A stretch of DNA of 7,177 nucleotides from Nocardioides sp. (GTDB lineage Bacteria; Actinomycetota; Actinomycetes; Propionibacteriales; Nocardioidaceae): positions 1 to 7,177 of the forward strand of contig JAKFXV010000194.1 in NCBI GenBank assembly GCA_021731205.1. The letters are read 5' to 3'. The stretch's first letter is position 1. Every line of letters starts with the position of its first letter. Under the pieces are notes generated by a model. It searched no databases, had not been told where the DNA came from, and saw nothing but the letters and a program-made list of their open reading frames with translations. The position numbers and the translations under genes are program-made. Shown one piece after another: positions 1 through 5,350 of this stretch.

Positions 1-1742
1 TGGCTGATCACGCGCCCTTCGGCGACAGAGTCGGAGAAGTCCGCCGTCGTGGCCGCCTCCAGCTTCTTCTTCTCCAGCCAAGCCAGCGCCTTCTGCGCGT
101 CGCGCCCGGTCCAGTCCTTGACCTCGATCGGGCGCTTGCCCTTGCTGATCACGAGGTCGACCACCGAGTCGGGCTTGAGGCTGGTACCCGCCGGCGGGTC
201 GGTCGAGATCACGTTGCCGAGCGGCACCTTCTCGTCGTAGACCTCGCTCGATGTGCCCACCACCAGCTTGGTTGCCGCGATCGCGTCCTGAGCCTGATCT
301 TCAGTCTTGCCGCGCAACCGCGGCACCTCATAACGCTCCTTGCCCAGCGACATGCTGACCGTGACCGTGCCGCCATCGATGATCCGCGAACCGGCCTCCG
401 GGTCGGTTGCGGCGACCTGTCCTGCCGGCACCGTCTCGGAGTACGCCGCCTCCCCGAGGTCGAAGCCCAACTCGGCGTCGAGGAGGGCCTGCTCGGCCTC
501 GGCCTGCGTCATCCCGATCAAGCCCGGGGTCGGCGTGAAGCGCCCGACACCGAACCACCAGGCGCTGCCGGCGATCGTCGACAGCACCAACAAGGCGACC
601 ACCAGCAGCGCCGGACCGCGCCGGCCACGCCGTTGCTTCGCGACCACCATCGGACGCTTCTCGGGCCCGGGCTCGCCGACGCGCACCGGGGGAGACGGCG
701 GCCGGGTCTCCACGAACAGTGCCGTCGTGGGCTCTTCATCGCTTGCGGGGTGGGCCAGCAACGGGCTCAGGTCCTCGGTCAGCTCGGGGTCCTCGACCAT
801 GCCGTCGGCCAGTGCCTGCCGCACCCGGCGCACCTGATGCAAGAACACCCCGGCGTCAGCCGGCCGCAGATCCCGCTCGCGTGCGGTCGCCCTCGCGACC
901 AGCGCGTCGACGTACCCCGGGATCGCCGGCACCAGCGACGACGGCGCCGGCACGTCCTCGTGCACGTGCTGATAGGCCACCTGGATGGGTGACTCGCCCT
1001 CGTGCGGCTTGCGGCCGGTGAGCATTTCATAGAGCAGTACGCCGGCGGCGTAGACGTCGGCGCGAGCATCCGCCCGGCCATCGACGACCAGCTCCGGCGC
1101 GAGATAGGACACCGTGCCGATCAGCACGCCACCCGTGACCGTGTGCTGGGTCTCTGCGCTGACGGCTTTGGCCAGCCCGAAGTCGGCGACCTTGATCCGG
1201 CCGTCGTCGGCGATGAGCACGTTCTCCGGCTTGACGTCGCGATGCATCAGCCCGGCGTGGTGGGCCGCCGAGAGTGCAGCCAGCACGGGCTCGAGCAGGA
1301 CCAGCGCGCGGGCCGGCGACATCGGCGCCTGGGCTCGGATCACGTCGCGCAAGGTGTTGCCCGGGACGTACTCCATCACCAGATAGACGGTGCCGTGATC
1401 CTCGCCCTGGTCGTAGACGCCGACGATGTTCTCGTGGGTCAGGCGCGCCGACGCGCGTGCCTCGCGGACGAAGCGGTCGGCGAACGACGTCGCCGCGCCC
1501 CCCACCTCGCCACTCGCCTCGATCACGTCGCCCGAGTCGCCCAGGCCGGGATGCATGATCTTGATCGCCACCGTGCGGTCGAGCCGGGTGTCGGTGGCTT
1601 CGTAGACACTGGCCATGCCGCCGCGAGCGATGCGTGCGCCGATGAGATACCTGCCGTCGAGGAGCCGACCCACGTCGGGTGCGCTCGTCATCGTGGCGCC
1701 GCTCGCCGTCGCCTCGACAAGCGGATCTCGACCCGTGTTCAC
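1..1742 (-). CDS. pknL: PknL-type Ser/Thr protein kinase with PASTA repeats (C-terminus cut by window edge)
   Basis: Membrane Ser/Thr kinase that autophosphorylates and phosphorylates proteins inside the cell, with an outer sensor. Numbering is from a GTG at 1742, which has GGAGG (1752-1756) nine bases upstream. An in-frame ATG at 1691 would remove 17 residues. Visible kinase landmarks are a Gly-rich loop (RIARGGMASVY), the VAIK lysine K61, helix-C glutamate E94 (VREAR), HRDVKPEN with catalytic D169, DFG at D187, a Thr-rich activation loop and APE at E217, then DVYAAGVLLYEMLTG. A proline-rich juxtamembrane linker and a basic stop-transfer (KQRRGRRG) precede one helix at about 376-397. PASTA repeats follow at about 401-467, 470-536 and 538 onward, the third cut by the window edge. 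The gene is divergent from the Rv2175c-like gene, the known PknL substrate in mycobacteria, which supports PknL rather than PknB. M. tuberculosis PknL lacks PASTA domains, so this is a longer architecture. About 14 extra residues lie between K61 and E94. Confidence 0.9.
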   Translation of the reverse strand, partial: MNTGRDPLVEATASGATMTSAPDVGRLLDGRYLIGARIARGGMASVYEATDTRLDRTVAIKIMHPGLGDSGDVIEASGEVGGAATSFADRFVREARASARLTHENIVGVYDQGEDHGTVYLVMEYVPGNTLRDVIRAQAPMSPARALVLLEPVLAALSAAHHAGLMHRDVKPENVLIADDGRIKVADFGLAKAVSAETQHTVTGGVLIGTVSYLAPELVVDGRADARADVYAAGVLLYEMLTGRKPHEGESPIQVAYQHVHEDVPAPSSLVPAIPGYVDALVARATARERDLRPADAGVFLHQVRRVRQALADGMVEDPELTEDLSPLLAHPASDEEPTTALFVETRPPSPPVRVGEPGPEKRPMVVAKQRRGRRGPALLVVALLVLSTIAGSAWWFGVGRFTPTPGLIGMTQAEAEQALLDAELGFDLGEAAYSETVPAGQVAATDPEAGSRIIDGGTVTVSMSLGKERYEVPRLRGKTEDQAQDAIAATKLVVGTSSEVYDEKVPLGNVISTDPPAGTSLKPDSVVDLVISKGKRPIEVKDWTGRDAQKALAWLEKKKLEAATTADFSDSVAEGRVIS

Positions 1743-1907
1743 GCTGGTGGTCCTCCAATGATCGCCGAAGGGGAAGCGTCCGGCCGTTCCATCGTACGGA
1801 CGCACGGCCGGGAGCCGACGCTACGCCGCGCCCGGCGTGGCGGGGCGCGTCTCGCCACGCTCGGACCTGATCTCGCCTCGCTACCACCTACGTGATTGGC
1901 TTTGTCC
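1743..1907. promoter_or_regulatory. Divergent pknL / Rv2175c-like intergenic region
   Basis: These 165 bases separate two divergent genes and must hold both promoters. On the minus strand, GGAGG (complement of 1752-1756) is a strong ribosome-binding site for the GTG at 1742. The minus-strand hexamer TACGAT (1791-1796) fits a TANNNT -10 box, which would give pknL a short leader, but I see no convincing -35. On the plus strand no Shine-Dalgarno precedes the ATG at 1908. A weak TTGGCT (1896-1901), preceded by TG, stands six bases before that ATG, but it lacks the critical A of a -10 box. The region is a plausible place for the Rv2175c-like protein to bind and autoregulate, although I found no clear operator palindrome. 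Confidence 0.4.
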
Positions 1908-1967
1908 ATGTTTTCTGGGCGCATGTCTTCTGGGCGCACGCCTGATGGGCGCATGTCTTCGGGTGAG
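1908..1967 (+). repeat. Four 15-bp tandem repeats at the 5' end of the Rv2175c-like gene
   Basis: Four consecutive in-frame 15-base units lie at 1908-1922, 1923-1937, 1938-1952 and 1953-1967. The core is ATGTCTTCTGGGCGC. Units 1 and 2 differ at one base. Unit 3 is diverged in its first part but keeps GGGCGC. Unit 4 differs from unit 2 at its end (TCGGGTGAG). They encode MFSGR, MSSGR, TPDGR and MSSGE. Units 1, 2 and 4 begin with ATG, giving several possible start codons in one frame. Confidence 0.85.
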
Positions 1968-2354
1968 GTCGCCGGCAACGACCGCGCACAGCCTGGTCTG
2001 GCCCAGCCCGATCTCGCAGAACTCGTCGACGAGTGGATCGACTGGGCAGAAGCGGCTCGCCGACTCGGGCTCACGGTCGCCAAGGTGCGCACGATGCTCC
2101 GGACCCATGAGCTCGCCGCGGCGGTGCCGGTGCCCGGACAGGGTCAGCGGATCCCGGCCGCGTTCATCCAGGACGGCCAGGTAGTCAAAGGCCTGCCGGG
2201 CTTGCTTACCGTGCTCCACGACGCGGAGTACGACGACCGCGAGGCCATCGCCTGGATCTTCACCGACGCCGGGCTTCCCGGCAGCCCGATCGAGGCGCTG
2301 CGGGAGAATCGCGGTTCCGAGGCAAAGCGCCGCGCCCAGTCCCTGGGTTTCTAG
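1908..2354 (+). CDS. Rv2175c-family winged-helix DNA-binding protein, likely PknL substrate
   Basis: Small DNA-binding protein of 148 residues from the ATG at 1908. An in-frame TTG at 1896 would add four residues, and ATGs at 1923 and 1953 are also possible. Residues 40-66 (VDEWIDWAEAARRLGL then TVAKVRTMLRT) look like a helix-turn-helix that chooses its partner helix as in Rv2175c. The family hallmark QVVKGLPGLLTVLHD lies at about 91-105, followed by a C-terminal helix pair ending RRAQSLGF. Length matches Rv2175c (about 146 residues). In M. tuberculosis, PknL phosphorylates Rv2175c on a Thr in its flexible N-terminal tail and this alters DNA binding. Here the tail (residues 1-20) is a pentapeptide repeat rich in Ser with one Thr, so phosphorylation at this end is possible but inferred. 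There is no clear ribosome-binding site. The RNase gene starts 21 bases downstream, so the two are probably co-transcribed. Confidence 0.85.
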   Translation: MFSGRMSSGRTPDGRMSSGEVAGNDRAQPGLAQPDLAELVDEWIDWAEAARRLGLTVAKVRTMLRTHELAAAVPVPGQGQRIPAAFIQDGQVVKGLPGLLTVLHDAEYDDREAIAWIFTDAGLPGSPIEALRENRGSEAKRRAQSLGF

Positions 2355-2375
2355 AGGAGAGCGAAGGCACCGAGC

Positions 2376-2807
2376 ATGCTCGAACGGCTCGCCATGTTGC
2401 TGATCGTCCCGTTCGTGCTGCTCGTCGGCTGGTGGTGGTGGGGCAACGTCGGCCCGGCCGCCATGCACGAGGAGGTGCCGGGGGAGTACACCTCGGTCCA
2501 AGAGCTGCCTCGCGATCCCGACAGCGGTCTGCGTCTGGTGTCGGTCAACGACCTGCCGCCCCAGGCCAGCGAGACGCTTTCGCTGATCAAGTCCGACGGT
2601 CCCTACCCCTATCCCGCGGACGACGGCGTCTTCGGCAACTTCGAGGGCTTCCTCCCCGAACACGAGCGCGGCTACTACCGCGAGTACACCGTCGTCACGC
2701 CGGGTTCCGACGATCGTGGCGCCAGACGGATTGTGGTCGGGCAAGGGGGCGAGTACTACTGGACCAACGACCACTACCGCACGTTCCAGAGAATCGAGGA
2801 CCCGTGA
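2376..2807 (+). CDS. Membrane-anchored or exported barnase/RNase Sa-like guanyl-specific ribonuclease
   Basis: Ribonuclease of the microbial N1/T1 (barnase/RNase Sa) family, 143 residues, predicted to cleave RNA after G. Residues 55-143 align by eye with Streptomyces RNase Sa through shared blocks LPPQASETLSLI, SDGPYPY, YYREYTVVTPG, RGARRI and TNDHYRTF. Catalytic equivalents are all present: E103 (Sa Glu54), R114 (Arg65), R118 (Arg69) and H133 (His85). N88 and E90 match the guanine-binding loop. The Cys7-Cys96 disulfide of RNase Sa is absent, and the protein has no Cys at all. Residues 5-22 form one hydrophobic segment ending in four tryptophans, so it is either a signal anchor or an uncleaved signal peptide, placing the enzyme outside the membrane. 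GAAGG at 2363-2367 is a good ribosome-binding site eight bases before the ATG. The next gene is its likely inhibitor. Secreted RNase for nutrient or defence use is the alternative to a toxin role. Confidence 0.88.
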   Translation: MLERLAMLLIVPFVLLVGWWWWGNVGPAAMHEEVPGEYTSVQELPRDPDSGLRLVSVNDLPPQASETLSLIKSDGPYPYPADDGVFGNFEGFLPEHERGYYREYTVVTPGSDDRGARRIVVGQGGEYYWTNDHYRTFQRIEDP

Positions 2808-3238
2808 GTGGACTAGCCGGACTCCTGGCCAAACACACCCGACCTGGCGTCTATCGCTGGCACGGCGCCTTCCACGTGCCAGACGTCAGACACACCGTCG
2901 AACACGCCGGCTGGCGCTTCGCGTACGTCGACGGGTGGCGCGCACAGCGCCGCAACGAGTTCCTGTCCGCCGTCGCTAAGGCCTTCCAGTTCCCCGAGCA
3001 CTTCGGCGGCAACTTCGACGCGATGGCCGACTGTCTGCGCGACGTACACGGCCCCGATGACACCGGAGTCGTGCTGCTGTGGGACGGGTGGGGCACTCTC
3101 GCCCGCGATGACGAGGCGGCGTTCAGCAAAGCCCGGGCCGTGTTGGCGCAGCGGGCAGCCGAGGACCAGGGCGGCGCGTTCGTCGCGTTGTTGCGCGGCG
3201 AAGGTCCCGAACCGGACGGCGTTCCCAGCCTCGACTGA
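2804..3238 (+). CDS. Barstar-family ribonuclease inhibitor (immunity protein)
   Basis: Cytoplasmic inhibitor, 144 residues, that should bind the RNase encoded just upstream and protect the cell from any enzyme not yet exported. The barstar signature is FPEHFGGNFDAMADCL at about 63-78. Within it D72 and D76 correspond to barstar Asp35 and Asp39, the second of which plugs the barnase active site. Barstar Trp38 is replaced by Ala. The following VVLLWDGWGTLARDDEAAFSKARAVL block and the final strand AFVALL fit the alpha/beta fold. The N-terminal 36 or so residues have no counterpart in the 89-residue Bacillus barstar. There is no signal peptide. The chosen GTG start overlaps the RNase TGA stop (GTGA, 2804-2807) and has GAGGA at 2796-2800, so translation is probably coupled. 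Pairing with the RNase next door makes the assignment firm, although binding specificity is inferred. Confidence 0.87.
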   Translation: MSGLAGLLAKHTRPGVYRWHGAFHVPDVRHTVEHAGWRFAYVDGWRAQRRNEFLSAVAKAFQFPEHFGGNFDAMADCLRDVHGPDDTGVVLLWDGWGTLARDDEAAFSKARAVLAQRAAEDQGGAFVALLRGEGPEPDGVPSLD

Positions 3239-3243
3239 TCGCC

Positions 3244-3258
3244 CCACTACGCGAGTGG
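3244..3258. terminator. Possible weak bidirectional hairpin between convergent genes
   Basis: The 30-base gap between the barstar-like gene and the convergent prenyl synthase gene holds an inverted repeat, CCACT (3244-3248) and AGTGG (3254-3258), with a five-base loop. The stem is short and there is no T-tract on either strand, so a terminator role is only suggested by its location. Confidence 0.25.
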
Positions 3259-3268
3259 CGGAGCTGGA

Positions 3269-4327
3269 TCAGCGCGAACGCACCGTCGCAGCCGATGCCA
3301 GGTCGCGCAGCGCGGCTTTGGCGATCGGCTCGATCTCGAGCCGATCCAACGCGCTCAATGCCTGCGTGGACAACGCCGTGATCGCTTCCTCGACCTGCGC
3401 TCTGGCTCCGCTGGCGTCGATGATCGAGCGCAGCTCCTCGACCTCGGGCGAGGTGAGCTCCGTGCCCAACGCCCGATCCAGACGCAGCGCGTCAGCAGGC
3501 TCCGCGGAGTCCAGGGCCAGCGCGACCAGGACGGTTCGCTTGCCCTCCGCGAGATCGTCACCGGCCGGTTTGCCAGTCGTCTCCGGGTCACCGAAGACCC
3601 CGAGCAGATCGTCGCGCAGCTGGAACGCCTCTCCCAACGGCAAGCCGAACGCCCCGAGCCCGGACAGCAGGTCGGGATCGGCGCCGGCCAGCGCGGCCCC
3701 GATGTGCAGTGGCCGCTCGATGGAGTACTTCGCCGACTTGTAGCGGAGCACGGTCATCGCGGTGTCCACATCGGCACGACCCCGGGCCTGCGCGGACACG
3801 TCGAGGAACTGGCCCACGATCACTTCGCTGCGGCACAGATCGAACAGGTCCATCGCTGCGGCCACCCGTTCGGCCGGCAGCCCGCAGCGGCGCAGCAGCT
3901 CGTCTGCCCAGCTGAGGAGCAGGTCACCGAGGAGGATCGCTGCCGCGGCGCCGTACTGCGTGGAGGAGCCGTGCCACCGCGCCGCAGCGTGCTGCGCGGC
4001 GAACAGGACGTGGGTGGCCGGGCGTCCACGGCGGGTCGCTGAGGCGTCCATGAAGTCGTCGTGCACCAGCGCGCTGGCGTGCAGCACCTCCAACGCGGCG
4101 CAGGCCCGGAGCAGCTCCGGCTGGTTGCCCTCGGCCCGAACGGCTCGGAATCCCGCGTGACAGAAGGCTGCACGGAAGCGTTTGCCGCCCGAGACCATCG
4201 GCCCGGCTTGGGCGAGAAGACGCGCGCCGTCCGGACCGAGCGGGGCCAGGCGGGCACCTTGCTCGGCCACGAACGCGTCGATGGTGTCTTGCAGTTGCAG
4301 CCGGAACTCGGCTGGTGAGTCACCCAC
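3269..4327 (-). CDS. idsA2: trans-polyprenyl diphosphate synthase (IdsA2-like, geranylgeranyl diphosphate synthase type)
   Basis: Prenyltransferase that condenses isopentenyl diphosphate with allylic diphosphates to make C15-C20 (or longer) chains for menaquinone, carotenoid or lipid-carrier synthesis. It acts in the cytosol and needs Mg. The 352-residue length is normal for the family. Visible motifs are GGKRFR (47-52) for IPP binding, first aspartate-rich motif DDFMD (90-94), GQFLD (172-176), the YKSAKYS lysines at 197/200, and the second aspartate region QLRDDLLGVFGDP (236-248) followed by TGKPAGDDLAEGKRT. The second motif reads DDLLG rather than DDxxD, which from memory is usual in actinobacterial members. 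The start is GTG at 4327. An AGGG lies seven bases upstream and is also part of the TAGGGT box, so the message may be leaderless. Synteny with Rv2173 supports the IdsA2 name; chain length cannot be fixed by eye. Confidence 0.88.
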   Translation of the reverse strand: MGDSPAEFRLQLQDTIDAFVAEQGARLAPLGPDGARLLAQAGPMVSGGKRFRAAFCHAGFRAVRAEGNQPELLRACAALEVLHASALVHDDFMDASATRRGRPATHVLFAAQHAAARWHGSSTQYGAAAAILLGDLLLSWADELLRRCGLPAERVAAAMDLFDLCRSEVIVGQFLDVSAQARGRADVDTAMTVLRYKSAKYSIERPLHIGAALAGADPDLLSGLGAFGLPLGEAFQLRDDLLGVFGDPETTGKPAGDDLAEGKRTVLVALALDSAEPADALRLDRALGTELTSPEVEELRSIIDASGARAQVEEAITALSTQALSALDRLEIEPIAKAALRDLASAATVRSR

Positions 4328-4333
4328 GGCGCG

Positions 4334-4339
4334 ACCCTA
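4334..4339 (-). promoter_or_regulatory. Candidate -10 box for the idsA2-like gene
   Basis: On the minus strand TAGGGT fits TANNNT and ends six bases before the GTG at 4327, the spacing expected of a leaderless transcript. A TTGTCC (complement of 4359-4364) could be a -35 with a long 19-base spacer. The AGGG within the box could instead be read as a Shine-Dalgarno. Confidence 0.45.
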
Positions 4340-4390
4340 TGCCAGCGTGCGCGGGCATGGACAACGGGCAGGCCTGCGCTGGCCCCCGCC

Positions 4391-4396
4391 TACGCT
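4391..4396 (+). promoter_or_regulatory. Candidate -10 box for metF (leaderless start)
   Basis: TACGCT fits TANNNT and is followed by exactly six bases and the ATG at 4403. No Shine-Dalgarno sequence lies in this gap, so a transcript starting at or next to the A of the start codon is the simplest reading. I see no good -35 at the usual distance. Confidence 0.5.
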
Positions 4397-4402
4397 TGAG
4401 CC

Positions 4403-5317
4403 ATGGCGGAGCACCGGGGCGAGCAAACCTCTGAGCGCGGCGGGCGCCGAATCGGCGAGCTGATCGGAGCCGGCGAACGGTCGTTCTCTTTCGAGTTCTT
4501 CCCCCCGAAGTCCCCCGAGGGGGAGGCCCAGCTCTGGGCTGCGATCCGGGATCTGGAGCCCTACCGGCCGACCTTCGTCTCGGTGACGTACGGCGCCGGC
4601 GGCTCGACGCGGGATACGACGGTGCAGATCACCGGGCGGATCGCGCGGGAGACGACGATGGAACCTCTTGGCCACCTGACCTGCGTCGACCACAGTGTCG
4701 AGGAGCTGACCGGCATCCTCGGCTCGTACGCCGCGGCCGGGGTGCGCAACGTGCTGGCCCTGCGCGGTGATCCCCCCGGCGGGCCGGGCACTCGTTGGGA
4801 GGCGGCGCCGGGTGGCCTGCGGTACGCCAGCGAGCTCGTGTCGCTGGCGCGCACGGCGGGGGACTTCTGTGTGGGGGTGGCCGCCTTCCCACTGGGCCAC
4901 CGAGAGTCACCCACCCTGGATGCCGACGCGCAGGTGCTCCTGGGCAAGCAGGCCGCCGGTGCGGAGTTCGCGATCACCGATATGTTCTTCCGGCTCGAGG
5001 ACTACCTGGCTCTGCGCGAGCGCGCCGACGCGGTCGGCGTCACCATCCCGATCCTGGCCGGGATCATGCCGATCACCAGCCTGCGTCAGGTCTCGCGGAT
5101 GGCCGAGCTGTCCGGCCGGGAGGTGCCCGCAGAAGTGGTCGCCCGGATCGCGCGGCACGAGCGTGACCCGGTCGCGTTGCGGGCGGTCGGCATCGAGGTG
5201 GCGGCCGAGCTGTGTCAGGCGCTGGTGGACCAGGGCGTGCCCGGCCTGCACTTCTACACGCTCAACCGCTCACGGGCGACCCTCGAGATCTTCGAGCACC
5301 TCAACATCACCGCCTGA
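4403..5317 (+). CDS. metF: 5,10-methylenetetrahydrofolate reductase
   Basis: Cytosolic enzyme that reduces 5,10-methylene-THF to 5-methyl-THF, the methyl donor for methionine synthase; classical members use FAD and NAD(P)H. The 304-residue length matches E. coli MetF (296). Visible family motifs are SFEFFPPKS with the catalytic-type Glu at E31, FVSVTYGAGGSTRD (58-71), HLTC (91-94), LALRGDPP with D123 equivalent to E. coli Asp120, VAAFP, the QAAGAEFAITDMFF segment, ILAGIMPI, and HFYTLNR (283-289). All are intact, so activity is expected. The first 25 or so residues are a polar extension of low conservation. ATG at 4403 is preceded by TACGCT at leaderless spacing. The gene is divergent from the prenyl synthase gene, 75 bases away, as in the mycobacterial Rv2172c/Rv2173 arrangement. 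It differs from Rv2172c in resembling classical MetF closely. Confidence 0.92.
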   Translation: MAEHRGEQTSERGGRRIGELIGAGERSFSFEFFPPKSPEGEAQLWAAIRDLEPYRPTFVSVTYGAGGSTRDTTVQITGRIARETTMEPLGHLTCVDHSVEELTGILGSYAAAGVRNVLALRGDPPGGPGTRWEAAPGGLRYASELVSLARTAGDFCVGVAAFPLGHRESPTLDADAQVLLGKQAAGAEFAITDMFFRLEDYLALRERADAVGVTIPILAGIMPITSLRQVSRMAELSGREVPAEVVARIARHERDPVALRAVGIEVAAELCQALVDQGVPGLHFYTLNRSRATLEIFEHLNITA

Positions 5318-5330
5318 GGCGATGCCTCGG
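5314..5330 (+). terminator. Hairpin overlapping the metF stop codon
   Basis: Bases 5314-5320 (CTGAGGC) and 5324-5330 (GCCTCGG) pair as a seven-base stem with one T-G wobble and a three-base GAT loop. The TGA stop of metF (5315-5317) is inside the left arm. There is no T-tract, so this may be a weak terminator or a 3'-end stabiliser just ahead of the next gene's promoter. Confidence 0.4.
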
Positions 5331-5337
5331 CGCTGGC

Positions 5338-5343
5338 TAGGGT
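5338..5343 (+). promoter_or_regulatory. Candidate -10 box (or Shine-Dalgarno) for the SIMPL gene
   Basis: TAGGGT fits TANNNT and lies seven bases before the ATG at 5351, consistent with a leaderless start. The AGGG in it lies eight bases before the same ATG and would also serve as a ribosome-binding site if the gene is read through from metF. The sequence alone does not separate the two readings. Confidence 0.4.
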
Positions 5344-5350
5344 GGCCAGC

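Noticed and set aside
1002..1895. 297-codon open frame on the plus strand
   Set aside because: It lies antisense to the kinase domain and has Arg/His/Ala-rich composition without recognisable motifs; it is a high-GC shadow frame.
1896..1907. TTG start four codons upstream of the Rv2175c-like ATG
   Set aside because: No ribosome-binding site, and the ATG at 1908 coincides with the first repeat unit; kept only as a possible alternative.
1881..2774. 297-codon open frame on the minus strand
   Set aside because: It is antisense to the Rv2175c-like and RNase genes, both of which have clear family motifs in their own frames; no motif seen here.
3057..3743. 228-codon plus-strand frame overlapping the barstar and prenyl synthase genes
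   Set aside because: Ser/Arg-rich shadow across two genes with clear homology on their own frames.
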